In this document: positions 46,684 to 56,360 of the stretch, one piece after another
Numbering within the stretch: position 1 is the stretch's first letter
Layout: each line of letters starts with the position of its first letter
The notes under the pieces: generated by a model
Databases searched by the model: none
What the model was told of the DNA's origin: nothing
Seen by the model: only the letters and a program-made list of their open reading frames with translations
Made by a program: the position numbers and the translations under genes
From: an uncultured Bacteroidales bacterium
GTDB lineage: Bacteria; Bacteroidota; Bacteroidia; Bacteroidales; CAIWKO01
Direction: 5' to 3'
Length of the DNA stretch: 64,000 nt
Assembly (NCBI GenBank): GCA_903913285.1
Contig: CAIWKO010000020.1
Location: 1-64,000, forward strand

Positions 46684-47490
46684 ATGAAAGATAAGGTATG
46701 TATTATTACGGGAGCCTCTTCAGGCATCGGAAAAGCTCTGGCGTTTGAACTTGCCGGCTATAAGGCAAAACTGGTTTTAGCCGCCCGGAATGAAAAAGAA
46801 CTTGAAGAATTAAAACCACAGCTCGAAAAACTCGGAGCCGAAGTTATGGTTGTGAAAACCGATGTCAGTATTGAAGCCGATTGCAAAAATCTGATCGAAC
46901 AAACTATCACACGTTTCCATAGCATCGATGTTCTTATTAATAATGCCGGGATTTCGATGCGTGCTATTTTCGAAGATGTTGAACTGAGCGTGTTAAAACG
47001 ATTGATGGATACGAATTTTTGGGGAACCGTGTATTGTACTAAATATGCTTTACCGTATTTGCTTGCTTCGAAAGGCAGCGTAACCGGTGTTTCGTCGATA
47101 GCCGGTTATAAAGGTTTGCCGGGGAGAACGGGATATTCGGCATCGAAATTCGCTATGCAGGGCTTTTTGGAAGTTCTGCGAATTGAAAATTTAAAGAAAG
47201 ACCTGCATGTTTTGATAGCATGCCCGGGTTTCACCGCTTCAAATATCCGCAATACAGCCCTGGCAAAAGACGGGTCGATGCAGGGAGAATCGCCGCGCGA
47301 TGAAGATAAAATGATGACTGCTGCTGAAGTTGCAAAACATATTGTGAACGCCATCCGGAAGCGTAAGAACAAAATAATTCTTACCTCTATGGGAAAAATG
47401 ACCGTTACATTAAACAAGTTCTTCCCGAAATTTATGGATAAAATGGTTTATGGCCACATGGCAAAAGAACCAAATTCTCCGATCAAATAA
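46684..47490 (+). CDS. SDR-family NAD(P)-dependent oxidoreductase
   Basis: 268 residues from the ATG at 46684 (MKDKVCIITG). Rossmann motif TGASSGIG, NNAG at about residue 87, catalytic Ser in VSSIAGYKG, and Tyr151/Lys155 in GYSASKFAMQG. C-terminal half has a basic HIVNAIRKRKNKIIL helix like SDRs of the DltE/YqjQ kind, which often work on lipids or ketones. The substrate cannot be read from the sequence. Upstream ATG 46657 would place the promoter -7 box inside the gene. Confidence 0.88.
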   Translation: MKDKVCIITGASSGIGKALAFELAGYKAKLVLAARNEKELEELKPQLEKLGAEVMVVKTDVSIEADCKNLIEQTITRFHSIDVLINNAGISMRAIFEDVELSVLKRLMDTNFWGTVYCTKYALPYLLASKGSVTGVSSIAGYKGLPGRTGYSASKFAMQGFLEVLRIENLKKDLHVLIACPGFTASNIRNTALAKDGSMQGESPRDEDKMMTAAEVAKHIVNAIRKRKNKIILTSMGKMTVTLNKFFPKFMDKMVYGHMAKEPNSPIK

Positions 47491-47616
47491 TTTTATTGAT
47501 AAACACTCGTTTGTTTATAAAAAAGCCATTTTATATAAATGGTGTTGCTTGAATTTATGTAAATTCGCATACTTTTTTAACAAACAATCACAAATCACAA
47601 ACCATAAATCCAACTT

Positions 47617-48348
47617 ATGTTTCCCCTGTTAAGCAAAGAAATAAGCAGTTTTTTAAGTTCGCTTATAGGTTATATTGTCATTATTGTCTTTCTGGCAATA
47701 AATAGTTTGTTTCTATGGGTTTTCGACAATGATTTCAATATTATTTCTTCAGGGTATGCTTCGCTCGATGGATTGTTTATGATAGCACCTTTCGTTTTTC
47801 TGTTCTTGATTCCTGCCATTACCATGCGATTGTTTGCCGATGAAAAAAAATCAGGTACTATTGAATTATTACTAACCAAGCCGATCAGCGATCTGCAAAT
47901 CATACTTTCGAAATATTTTGCCGGATTGTTTTTGGTTATTTTTTCATTACTGCCCACACTGATTTATTTCGCTTCCGTTTATTTTTTAGGATACCCTAAA
48001 GGAAATATTGATGACGGAGCGGCATGGGGGTCATATATTGGGCTGCTATTTTTGGGAGCTGCTTTTGTTGCCATCGGACTTTTTTGTTCTACATTAACCG
48101 ATAAACAAGTTTTAGCTTTTGTATTATCGGTTTTTTTATGCGGCTTTATGTACATCGGTTTTGAGTTTATTTATTCCCTGGATGTTTTTGGAAAGATCGA
48201 TCTGCTGATCCAATCGATTGGAATTAATGCACATTATATTTCAATAAGCAGGGGAGTGATTGATACAAGAGATATCATTTATTTTTTCAGTCTTATAATA
48301 TTTTTTATTTTGTTGTCTAAAATTTCTTTAGAAAAACGTAAATGGTAA
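47617..48348 (+). CDS. gldF: Gliding-motility ABC transporter permease GldF
   Basis: 243 residues with about six membrane helices. The start MFPLLSKEISSFLSSLIGY, the segment MRLFADEKKSGTIELLLTKP and the order gldF-gldG are typical. GldF is the permease of the GldA-GldF-GldG ABC complex needed for gliding in Flavobacteria; the ATPase gene gldA is not in this window. The gene is followed after 17 bases by gldG, so both should be co-transcribed. Presence of this complex does not prove that the organism glides. Confidence 0.9.
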   Translation: MFPLLSKEISSFLSSLIGYIVIIVFLAINSLFLWVFDNDFNIISSGYASLDGLFMIAPFVFLFLIPAITMRLFADEKKSGTIELLLTKPISDLQIILSKYFAGLFLVIFSLLPTLIYFASVYFLGYPKGNIDDGAAWGSYIGLLFLGAAFVAIGLFCSTLTDKQVLAFVLSVFLCGFMYIGFEFIYSLDVFGKIDLLIQSIGINAHYISISRGVIDTRDIIYFFSLIIFFILLSKISLEKRKW

Positions 48349-48365
48349 GCTTTGATTAACTTCTT

Positions 48366-50123
48366 ATGAAAATGGGAAACAAGAAAAAAAGAATTAAAAA
48401 ATATAATCTGATCCAACTCGGGTATAGCTTAATAATCATAATTCTGGTAAACATAGTATCTTATTACTTATTTACCCGAATCGATCTCACTTCTGAAAAA
48501 CGTTATACTCTCTCGAAATCAACCAAGACCTATTTGAAAAAGGTTGATGATGTCGTTTATTTTAAAGTATATCTGGAAGGGGACTTCCCGGCTGGTTTTA
48601 AGCGACTGAGAACGGAAACTAAAGAGATGTTGGACGAATTCAGAGCCTATAACGATAATATTCAGTATCGTTTTATCAATCCCTCGGAAGGAAGTGATAA
48701 AAAAAAGGTAAGAAACACTCAGTTACAGCTCGAACAGAAAGGTCTCCAACCTACAAACCTAAAGGTGAAAACTGCCGATGGAAGTTCGCAACAAACTATT
48801 TTTCCGTGTGCGTTGGTTACATACAAAGATAAAGAGCTTCCAGTACAATTATTGATGAATCAATTGGGAACTCCTTCCGATCAGGTATTGAACAATTCAA
48901 TCCAGAACCTTGAGTACAATTTGATCAATGTGATTCGAAAATTGATCGTGAAAGATAAACCCCGTATTGCATTTTTGGAAGGTCAAAAAGAACTTGACAA
49001 TACACTTCTTGCCGATATCATGTATTCATTATCGGATTATTATGCTGTTGAACGTGTTAAAATAGATGGAAAGATCAATAGTTTGATGGTTCGCGGAACA
49101 AAAGAAAAACCTTTTATTAATAAGTATGCCGCACTAGTTATTGCCAAACCCGATACTGCTTTTAATGAAAAAGATAAATACTTTATTGATCAGTATGTAA
49201 TGCACGGTGGTAAAATTCTGTGGCTTATCGATCCGGTTGTCGCTGAAATGGATAGTTTGAGAAAGGCTCCGGGTGAAACTATCGGTTACGGAAGAGATTT
49301 GAACATCGATGACATGCTTTTTAAATATGGTGTTCGGGTTAACACGAATTTGATACTAGATTTGAATGCATTACCCATTCCATTTGTTACAGGTCAATCA
49401 GGAGGCCAGCCACAAATTGAAATGGTTCCCTGGTATTATTTCCCGATTATCATGCCATCGATAAAACATCCGATAGTGAATAATCTGAATGCTATAGATC
49501 TGGAATTTGCCAGCACTATCGACACGGTAGGCGGGAGAGGAATTAAGAAAACAATATTATTAATAACTTCTAAATTATCCAGAGCCGTAAATACTCCTGC
49601 CCGAATTTCTTTGGATATCATGCAGAATAAACCTGATGAGAGATTGTACAATATGCCGAATTTGCCTGTTGCTGTGCTGCTCGAAGGGAAATTTCAGTCG
49701 GTATATCAAAACCGCATACCACGTTCCATTTTTTCCGACAAAGAAAGTTTTGATTATAAAGAGATCAGCGTGCCAAGCAAAATGATCGTTGTTTCTGACG
49801 GAGATATTATTAAAAACCAATTAGAAAAAAAATCAGGGAAACCATATCCTCTGGGATTTGATCAGTACACAAGCCAAACCTTCGGTAACAAAGATTTTAT
49901 TTTAAATTGTGTCGATTATTTATGCGATGATAGTGGAATGTTGGCTATCAGATCGCGTGAGTTGAAAATGAGAATACTGGATAAAAGTTTAATAGCCAAG
50001 AGAAAATTGACATTTCAACTGATAAATACAATACTTCCGATATTGATAATCCTGCTTTATGGCATTATTCAACTTATTCGCAGAAAATATAAGTTCACTC
50101 ACAAAAAATCTAACAGAATTTAA
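48366..50123 (+). CDS. gldG: Gliding-motility-associated protein GldG
   Basis: 585 residues: N-terminal membrane helix (about 16-36; SLIIIILVNIVSYYLFT), then a large periplasmic domain of the ABC auxiliary (IFT52-like) type with DLTSEKRYTLSKSTK at its start. It includes RIAFLEGQKEL, LVIAKPDTAF and GGKILWLIDPV, and ends in a C-terminal helix before a basic tail. A second ATG two codons in (48372) is possible. It partners GldF. The next gene (50127) begins three bases after its stop. Confidence 0.9.
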   Translation: MKMGNKKKRIKKYNLIQLGYSLIIIILVNIVSYYLFTRIDLTSEKRYTLSKSTKTYLKKVDDVVYFKVYLEGDFPAGFKRLRTETKEMLDEFRAYNDNIQYRFINPSEGSDKKKVRNTQLQLEQKGLQPTNLKVKTADGSSQQTIFPCALVTYKDKELPVQLLMNQLGTPSDQVLNNSIQNLEYNLINVIRKLIVKDKPRIAFLEGQKELDNTLLADIMYSLSDYYAVERVKIDGKINSLMVRGTKEKPFINKYAALVIAKPDTAFNEKDKYFIDQYVMHGGKILWLIDPVVAEMDSLRKAPGETIGYGRDLNIDDMLFKYGVRVNTNLILDLNALPIPFVTGQSGGQPQIEMVPWYYFPIIMPSIKHPIVNNLNAIDLEFASTIDTVGGRGIKKTILLITSKLSRAVNTPARISLDIMQNKPDERLYNMPNLPVAVLLEGKFQSVYQNRIPRSIFSDKESFDYKEISVPSKMIVVSDGDIIKNQLEKKSGKPYPLGFDQYTSQTFGNKDFILNCVDYLCDDSGMLAIRSRELKMRILDKSLIAKRKLTFQLINTILPILIILLYGIIQLIRRKYKFTHKKSNRI

Positions 50124-50126
50124 CAC

Positions 50127-51227
50127 ATGAAAAAAAATCGTGTAGCAATAATTATTATCTTGGTTCTGGCAGTTTTAACTGTTGTTCTTTTCATGTTGAA
50201 ATCTAAGACGAATACTCTTGAAAACGAAACTAATGAATTTGCTGTAGAAGATACGGCTTCAATTACCAAAATATTTATTGCAGATAAGAACAATAATTTC
50301 ATCACATTAAAACGAATGAATTGTAGCGAGTGGACGGTTAATGACACATTTAAAGCCGCAAAAGAAAATGTTGTTACCCTATTAAAAACCTTGATGTATG
50401 TGGAAGTTAAAGCCCCTGTTGCCAAAGCTGCACGTGAGAATATGATTAAGATGTTAGCTACTAACTCCATTAAAGTTGAAATTTATCAGAAGGTATATAG
50501 GATCGATCTTTTCGGAAAGATCAAATGGTTTCCGCACGAAAAACTTACTAAAACATATTATGTGGGTACTGCAACTCAGAATAATCTTGGAACATATATG
50601 CTAATGGATAAATCAGAAACACCTTATGTTACCCACATACAGGGGTTTAATGGTTTCCTATACACGCGCTACAGCCAATATTTAAAGGATTGGCGCGATC
50701 ATGGAATTTTTAATTTCCATTACAATCAACTAAAGTCTGTTGAAGTTAAATATTTCGATCAACCGGAAAAATCGTTTAAAGCAACCAAGTTGACTCCCCG
50801 TGATTTTGAGCTTGTTAGCTTGCAAACAAACTCGAAAATTCAGGCTTATGATACTTTAAAGATAATGGATCTGTTTTCCTCTTTCGAAAATATTCGTTTC
50901 GAAGCGCTGGAGGATGATATGAAAAAAATGAAAAAAGATTCGGTCATAAGTCAGATTCCATACAATATAATAACCTTGACAGATAGTGCCGGCGAAACAC
51001 ATTCGATCAAAACATTTTTGATAAAATCACCACCCGATGAAATTGACCAAACAGGTAAACCTATTATTTATGATAGAGACCATCTGTTTGCTTTGATAAA
51101 TAAGAACCGCGATCTGGTTTTGATTCAATTTTTTGTCTTCGACAGGATATTTAAGCCGCTTGATTTTTATTTACACAGTTCAAAAGAAGATAAGCCTGTA
51201 TATACGGATGTTCAGGAAATTAAATAA
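50127..51227 (+). CDS. DUF4340-like membrane-anchored protein
   Basis: 366 residues: one N-terminal membrane helix (VAIIIILVLAVLTVVLFML), then a periplasmic region with ITKIFIADKNNNFITLKR and VVTLLKTLMYVEVKAP, which fits DUF4340 proteins often found beside GldG-like auxiliary proteins. No function is known. Tight spacing with gldF-gldG suggests it joins the same transporter complex. It is followed by dnaN with its own promoter box. Confidence 0.8.
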   Translation: MKKNRVAIIIILVLAVLTVVLFMLKSKTNTLENETNEFAVEDTASITKIFIADKNNNFITLKRMNCSEWTVNDTFKAAKENVVTLLKTLMYVEVKAPVAKAARENMIKMLATNSIKVEIYQKVYRIDLFGKIKWFPHEKLTKTYYVGTATQNNLGTYMLMDKSETPYVTHIQGFNGFLYTRYSQYLKDWRDHGIFNFHYNQLKSVEVKYFDQPEKSFKATKLTPRDFELVSLQTNSKIQAYDTLKIMDLFSSFENIRFEALEDDMKKMKKDSVISQIPYNIITLTDSAGETHSIKTFLIKSPPDEIDQTGKPIIYDRDHLFALINKNRDLVLIQFFVFDRIFKPLDFYLHSSKEDKPVYTDVQEIK

Positions 51228-51268
51228 TTGAATAAAATTTATTTTCGAAAAAGAATCAAATTTTTTCT

Positions 51269-51276
51269 TATTTTTG
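51269..51276 (+). promoter_or_regulatory. -7 box for dnaN
   Basis: TATTTTTG, about 50 bases before ATG 51327. No canonical TTG at -33 (TTCG is at the expected place). Confidence 0.45.
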
Positions 51277-51326
51277 TGATGTAAGAATAAAATAATAAAA
51301 GACGAATATAATTAAAACTTAATCTA

Positions 51327-52451
51327 ATGAAATTTATCGTATCAACTTCAGTATTGTTAAAAAATCTTCAGTCGATAAGTGGTGTGCTTAATTCAAGCAA
51401 CACTTTGCCAATACTTGATAATTTTTTGTTCGAATTAACCGACGAAAAACTCAGAATAACAGCTTCCGATCTTGAAACAACCATTACCGTTTCGATGCAG
51501 GTGAATAAAGCAGATGAAAACGGCAATATTGCAATTCCTGCTAAATTTCTTGTTGATATTTTAAAAACATTCCCCGATATCCCCATGTCATTTAATATTA
51601 ATAACGAAACATTTCATGTGGAAATATCTGCCGGAGAAGGAAAATATAAACTGTCAGGTTATAACGGTGATGAATTCCCCAAAGCTCCGGTTGTTGAAGA
51701 CGGAACAAGTATTACATTAAATTCCGGCACACTGGCTAAGGCCTTTAATAAAACATTATTTGCTACAGGCAGCGACGATATGCGTATTGTTATGACCGGC
51801 GTTTTCTGTCAGGTTTCCGATCAGGATATCACCTTTGTTGCCACCGATGCTCATAAATTGGTAAGATACCGCAGAACCGATGCTAAATCGAATGAAACCG
51901 GTTCGTTCATTATCCCCAAAAAACCTTTGAATCTTATTAAAAATATTTTGGCTTCATATGATGTTCCTGTGAAGTTCGAATACAACAATACCAATGCCTT
52001 GTTCGAATTTGAGAACTTTAACCTGATATGCAGACTTATCGACGGTAAATACCCCAATTATGAAGCTGTTATTCCGGTAAATAATACCAAGAAACTCACC
52101 ATCGATCGTCAGCAGATACTCACTTCTATTCGCCGGGTATCTATCTTTTCAAATCAATTAACCCGTCAGATTCGTTTCTCTATTTCAGGAAAAGAACTGA
52201 TTTTAGCTTCAGAAGATACCGAATTGGCCAACGAAGCTAAAGAACGACTCACCTGCAGTTTCGACGGTGAAGATATCGATATCGGATTCAATTCCAAATT
52301 TATCCTAGAAATGATCACCAATATCGATTCGGATGAAATTTGTATCGAAATGTCGGCTCCGAATCGTGCTGCTTTGATCTTTCCGGTTAACAACGAAAAC
52401 AAAGAAGAAGATATATTGATGCTGGTGATGCCTGTTATGCTGAATCAGTAG
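51327..52451 (+). CDS. dnaN: DNA polymerase III beta subunit (sliding clamp)
   Basis: 374 residues with the three-domain clamp fold: MKFIVSTSVLLKNLQSISGV, then ASDLETTITV, GEFPKAP-type linker (YNGDEFPKAPVV), FVATDAHKLVRYR and the end MLVMPVML. The length matches the family. The protein dimerises around DNA and tethers the replicative polymerase. It lies downstream of the gld genes, away from any dnaA or origin visible here. Confidence 0.97.
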   Translation: MKFIVSTSVLLKNLQSISGVLNSSNTLPILDNFLFELTDEKLRITASDLETTITVSMQVNKADENGNIAIPAKFLVDILKTFPDIPMSFNINNETFHVEISAGEGKYKLSGYNGDEFPKAPVVEDGTSITLNSGTLAKAFNKTLFATGSDDMRIVMTGVFCQVSDQDITFVATDAHKLVRYRRTDAKSNETGSFIIPKKPLNLIKNILASYDVPVKFEYNNTNALFEFENFNLICRLIDGKYPNYEAVIPVNNTKKLTIDRQQILTSIRRVSIFSNQLTRQIRFSISGKELILASEDTELANEAKERLTCSFDGEDIDIGFNSKFILEMITNIDSDEICIEMSAPNRAALIFPVNNENKEEDILMLVMPVMLNQ

Positions 52452-52468
52452 TTTTTTATCAACTAATT

Positions 52469-52498
52469 AAAGCAGGATCTTCGGTCTTGCTTTTTTTA
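52469..52498 (+). terminator. Terminator after dnaN
   Basis: AAAGCAGGA and TCTTGCTTT pair around a TCTTCGG-type loop, followed by T7. Confidence 0.75.
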
Positions 52499-52511
52499 AA
52501 CCCCAAAATAA

Positions 52512-53390
52512 ATGAATTCACCGGGCTCAAATAAAGAACTTGAAGCATTGGTCGATCTGATCGATGAACCCGATGAAACGATTTATCTTAAAATTAAAAC
52601 CCGCATTATTTCGTACGGAAAAACCGCTATACCTTTCCTCGAATCGGCCTTTGAGAACAATCTCAAACAACTGCCTCAAAAACGGATAGGAGTACTTCTG
52701 AATAAACTGCGCTTCGATGCAGTTATTAATGATCTGTCGGATTGGTATATGCTGGGTGCATCCAATCTGCTGCTGGCATACATGATCATTACAAAGTATC
52801 AGTATCCGCACCTCGACGAACTTTATATTAAAAATGAATTCGAAAAGATCCGGAAAGAGATCTGGATAGAATTTAACTCCGATCTGACGGCTCTTGAAAA
52901 GGTAAACCTCATCAATCACATTTTATTTGATGTAAATAACTTTGAGGGCGACCGCACAAATTTCCATTCTCCGCTGAACTCCTATTTAAATACGGTGTTG
53001 GAAACCCGCAAGGGAAATCCCTTATCGCTTTCAATGATCTATATGATCGTTGCTCATTTGCTCGAGATACCCATCTATGGTGTGAACCTTCCCGAGCATT
53101 TTGTGCTGGCCTATGTCGATCAGCATTCGTATATACCGGGGAAGCTGAGCGAGAAGTCCAATATTTTGTTTTATATCAACCCTTTTAGCAAAGGCACCGT
53201 GTTTACCAAAAGCGATGTCGACGAGTTTCTGAAGCAGATCAAGGTAAAAGCCATTCCGTATTATTACCAGCCATGCAGCAACGCCGATATCATCAGGCGA
53301 TTGTTGCGAAACCTGATATTTTCATACGAAAGTTCAGGGAATAAGGTAAAATCGCTGGAGCTGGAAAAGCTGCTCGAGATATTGAAATAA
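52512..53390 (+). CDS. SirB1-type transglutaminase-like protein
   Basis: 292 residues. Helical N-terminal half, then RKGNPLSLSMIYMIVAHLLE, YGVNLPEHFVLAYVD and INPFSKGTVF, the pattern of SirB1/transglutaminase-like proteins (PF13369 type). The position of the usual catalytic Cys is occupied by non-Cys residues, as is common in this subgroup, so transglutaminase activity is doubtful. Function unknown. It ends at a bidirectional terminator shared with rocD. Confidence 0.82.
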   Translation: MNSPGSNKELEALVDLIDEPDETIYLKIKTRIISYGKTAIPFLESAFENNLKQLPQKRIGVLLNKLRFDAVINDLSDWYMLGASNLLLAYMIITKYQYPHLDELYIKNEFEKIRKEIWIEFNSDLTALEKVNLINHILFDVNNFEGDRTNFHSPLNSYLNTVLETRKGNPLSLSMIYMIVAHLLEIPIYGVNLPEHFVLAYVDQHSYIPGKLSEKSNILFYINPFSKGTVFTKSDVDEFLKQIKVKAIPYYYQPCSNADIIRRLLRNLIFSYESSGNKVKSLELEKLLEILK

Positions 53391-53420
53391 AAAAGCCTCT
53401 GAATTTTCAGAGGCTTTTTT
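53389..53420. terminator. Bidirectional terminator between the SirB1-like gene and rocD
   Basis: AAAAGCCTCTGAA pairs perfectly with TTCAGAGGCTTTT, with an A run on the left and T run on the right, between two convergent genes. Confidence 0.88.
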
Positions 53421-53425
53421 GTTGG

Positions 53426-54661
53426 TTATTCGAACGATAATATCGATTTTTTAATGATCTCAATGGCTTCGTGCATTTGTTCTTCGGTGATCACCAAAGG
53501 AGGAGCGAAGCGAATGATGTGGCCGTGGGTTGGTTTGGCCAGCAATCCGTTGTCGCGCATCTTCAGGCAAACATCCCAGGCTTCTTTACCGTTTTTCGGA
53601 CGGATGATGATGGCATTCAGTAAACCTTTTCCGCGAACCAGTTCTATCATATCCGATTTGATCTTGCGGATCTCTTCACGGAATATCTTACCCATACGCT
53701 CGGCGCGTTCGCAGAGTTTTTCGTCGGTAACCACCTGCAGGGCTGTAATAGCTATTTTAGCTGCAATGGGGTTGCCACCAAATGTAGAGCCATGTTCGCC
53801 GGGTTTAATGGTGAGCATAATATCGTCGTTTGCCAAAACGGCCGAAACGGGGAAGGTTCCTCCCGAAAGAGCTTTACCTAATATCAACACATCGGGTTTC
53901 ACATTTTCGTGGTCGCAGCACAGCAGTTTGCCGGTGCGGGCAATGCCTGTCTGAACTTCGTCGGCGATGAACAACACGTTTTTGGCTTTGCACATGGCAT
54001 AAGCTTTCGATAAGTAGCCTTCGTCGGGAACAAAAACCCCGGCTTCGCCCTGTATCGGCTCTACCAGAAAACCAGCCACGTTCTTATCTTCAAGTGCTTT
54101 TTCCAAAGCGTTCAGATCGTTGTAAGGTATGGTGATAAATCCGGGCGTGAAGGGACCGAAATCCTTGCGTGCATCGGGGTCGGTCGACATCGAAATGATG
54201 GAGATGGTGCGCCCGTGGAAATTGTTTTCGCAGCAAATGATCTTGGCCTGGTTTTCGGGAATTCCTTTCACTTTATAAGCCCATTTGCGGGTGAGTTTCA
54301 GCGCGCTTTCGTCGGCTTCGGCACCCGAGTTCATCGGCAACACTTTATCGAATCCGAAATATTCGGTAATAAATTTTTCGTAAGGTCCCAAACAATCGTT
54401 GTAGAATGCACGCGAGGTAAGGGTGAGGGTTTTTGCCTGTTCTGTCATGGCGTTCACGATGCGCGGATGGCAGTGGCCCTGGTTAACGGCCGAATAGGCC
54501 GAAAGGAAATCGAAATAGCGTTTTCCTTCTACATCCCACATAAATACTCCTTCGCCTTTGCATAATACCACGGGTAGGGGGTGATAGTTATGCGCTCCGT
54601 ATTTGTTCTCCATATCCATCGCGGCCTGCGACTTGGTGTTTGCTTTTACTGTGTCTTCCAT
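53426..54661 (-). CDS. rocD: Ornithine aminotransferase
   Basis: 411 residues of a class III PLP aminotransferase: [18 protein letters not shown] and [18 protein letters not shown] at the start, [52 protein letters not shown] and the PLP Lys in [15 protein letters not shown]. These are ornithine-aminotransferase signatures rather than those of acetylornithine or GABA enzymes. It interconverts ornithine and glutamate semialdehyde. Noticeably GC-richer than its surroundings. Monocistronic with its own promoter (54693-54725). Confidence 0.93.
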   Translation of the reverse strand: MEDTVKANTKSQAAMDMENKYGAHNYHPLPVVLCKGEGVFMWDVEGKRYFDFLSAYSAVNQGHCHPRIVNAMTEQAKTLTLTSRAFYNDCLGPYEKFITEYFGFDKVLPMNSGAEADESALKLTRKWAYKVKGIPENQAKIICCENNFHGRTISIISMSTDPDARKDFGPFTPGFITIPYNDLNALEKALEDKNVAGFLVEPIQGEAGVFVPDEGYLSKAYAMCKAKNVLFIADEVQTGIARTGKLLCCDHENVKPDVLILGKALSGGTFPVSAVLANDDIMLTIKPGEHGSTFGGNPIAAKIAITALQVVTDEKLCERAERMGKIFREEIRKIKSDMIELVRGKGLLNAIIIRPKNGKEAWDVCLKMRDNGLLAKPTHGHIIRFAPPLVITEEQMHEAIEIIKKSILSFE

Positions 54662-54692
54662 ATATTGTAAGTTTTAGATTTCAAATTTTCAG

Positions 54693-54725
54693 CAAACCTA
54701 CAAGATTTTTTTAACATACCCAAAA
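54693..54725 (-). promoter_or_regulatory. Promoter of rocD
   Basis: On the minus strand TTTTG (54725-54721), 20-nt spacer, TAGGTTTG (54700-54693): one of the best matches in the window. The leader is about 25-30 nt. Confidence 0.7.
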
Positions 54726-54847
54726 GCTGCAGAAAATTTCTATATTTTCAGCACTGCTTATTTCATTCCTGAAAATAATGTAATTTTGCTCATGGCTCGA
54801 GGCTTTTGGCTAACTCGTCCCTTTCAACTTGTTCCTTGTTCCTTTTT

Positions 54848-54951
54848 TGGGCGCCCCCTCCTAAAGTCGGGCCGGGCTATACACTGCAAGTCCCATTCCG
54901 CTACGCTCCATTCCGGGCTTTTCATTACAATCCGTGGCGCAGGGGCAAACA
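54848..54951 (-). repeat. Interspersed repeat, copy 2 (inverted relative to copy 1)
   Basis: On the minus strand TGTTTGCC, then AAAAGCCCGGAATGGAGCG, TAGCGGAATG, GGACTT, TAGCCCG and GCGCCCA. This matches copy 1 (46248-46354) in order and spacing. The open frame 54786-54968 on the plus strand is a product of this element and the sequence before it, not a gene I support. It borders the defence island. Confidence 0.8.
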
Positions 54952-55044
54952 GCAGGTCAATTAATTAACTTCACTTCGCCAATCAATCATTTGGATTATT
55001 AAACACTCAATCTATTAAATTCTAAAAAAAATATTTTTTTTTAC

Positions 55045-55052
55045 TATCTTTG
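55045..55052 (+). promoter_or_regulatory. -7 box abutting the methyltransferase start
   Basis: TATCTTTG ends five bases before the ATG at 55057, implying a leaderless transcript. No -33 TTG seen. Confidence 0.5.
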
Positions 55053-55056
55053 GTGC

Positions 55057-56358
55057 ATGACATTTCATATAAAAGAACCTGAACTTGATTTATTCCCTGA
55101 TGAAGTAATAATTGAACAGAATTACTCCGCAACCTTTGCAGATAATATGAGTTTGCCTGTTCACAAATGGTATCGTTATACTGCGGGTTTCTCTGCTACA
55201 TGGGTAAACCAATTAATTAAACAAGAAAAAGAAAATGGAAGAGTAAGAATAATTGACCCGTTTGCAGGTTCAGGAACTGTATTAATTGAAAGCGAATTCG
55301 AAGGTGTTGAATCTTATGGCATTGAAGCACATCCCTATATTTATAAAATTGCAAAAGCTAAACTTAATTGGAATTACCCAGCGGATAAATTTAAATCAGA
55401 AGCACTTGCTTTATTAAAAAAAGCAACCTCAATAAAAATTACCAAAACAGACTTCCCTAAATTGATTTTGAGTTGTTATCCGATTGAGGTTATTCAAAAA
55501 CTAGAAGCACTCAAACAATCATGGCTTTTATCAGATCAGGAAGATGAAATTAAAAATTTCAATTGGTTTGTTATTACTTCAATTTTACGAATAACATCCC
55601 CAGTAGGGACAGCACAGTGGCAATATATTCAGCCAAACAAAACAAAATCAAAAGTTATCGATCCGTTTATTGCGTTTGAAGGCAAAGTTCACGACATGTA
55701 TTCGGATATGAAACGAACTCAAAATCGTTTTAAAAATGTCGTTGATTCAATTATATTAAACGAAGATGCGAGGAATATTAAATCAATCCCAAACGGTTGG
55801 GGTGATTTAGTAATTACTTCTCCACCTTATGCAAATAATTATGATTATGCAGATGCAACCCGACTTGAAATGACCTTTTGGGGCGACATAAATGGATGGG
55901 CTGATTTGCAAGATAATATTAGAATAAATTTAGTCAGAGCCTGCACCCAACATGTTTCAAAGTTGGGTGAAAATATTGAACAGATATTGTCCAATCCAAA
56001 ATTATCAGCCATTCAGTCAGAATTGCTCGAAGTTTATGAAACATTAAAATTAGAACGGCTGAAACATGGAGGTAAAAAGAATTACCATTTCATGATTGCC
56101 GCCTATTTTAATGATCTTGCTGATGTTTTTCTTTCCCTGAGAAAGGTGACAAGCAACAATGCTAAAATGTGTTTTGTTATTGGTGACTCCGCTCCATATG
56201 GAATCTATGTACCGGTCGACAAATGGTTAGGTAAATTAGCAGTATCAGCAGGATTTAGCGACTATTCGTTTGAAAAACTCAGAGACCGCAATATAAAATG
56301 GAAAAATAGAAAACATACCGTTCCTTTGCACGAAGGACGTCTTTGGATAAACAGTTAA
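55057..56358 (+). CDS. DNA methyltransferase (SPPY type) of a predicted type II restriction-modification system
   Basis: 433 residues. SAM-binding motif DPFAGSGTVLIE (residues 67-78) precedes the catalytic TSPPYANNYDY (Ser255-Pro-Pro-Tyr258). SPPY is typical of N4-cytosine methyltransferases, though some N6-adenine enzymes share it. The motif I-before-IV order differs from the common beta-class order. The recognition site cannot be predicted. It would protect the host DNA from the nuclease encoded two bases downstream. It begins the defence island, right after the interspersed repeat at 54848. Confidence 0.88.
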   Translation: MTFHIKEPELDLFPDEVIIEQNYSATFADNMSLPVHKWYRYTAGFSATWVNQLIKQEKENGRVRIIDPFAGSGTVLIESEFEGVESYGIEAHPYIYKIAKAKLNWNYPADKFKSEALALLKKATSIKITKTDFPKLILSCYPIEVIQKLEALKQSWLLSDQEDEIKNFNWFVITSILRITSPVGTAQWQYIQPNKTKSKVIDPFIAFEGKVHDMYSDMKRTQNRFKNVVDSIILNEDARNIKSIPNGWGDLVITSPPYANNYDYADATRLEMTFWGDINGWADLQDNIRINLVRACTQHVSKLGENIEQILSNPKLSAIQSELLEVYETLKLERLKHGGKKNYHFMIAAYFNDLADVFLSLRKVTSNNAKMCFVIGDSAPYGIYVPVDKWLGKLAVSAGFSDYSFEKLRDRNIKWKNRKHTVPLHEGRLWINS

Positions 56359-56360
56359 TT

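Noticed and set aside
47529-47545. Terminator-like hairpin CCATTT/AAATGG
   Set aside because: Its T run lies on the minus-strand side where there is no gene to end, and the stem is only six pairs.
52512-53390. Active transglutaminase or cysteine protease
   Set aside because: The usual catalytic Cys is not at the expected place, as in SirB1-type relatives.
54786-54968. 60-residue plus-strand ORF after a -7 box
   Set aside because: Its sequence is the complement of the interspersed repeat, which also occurs at 46248; no family match.
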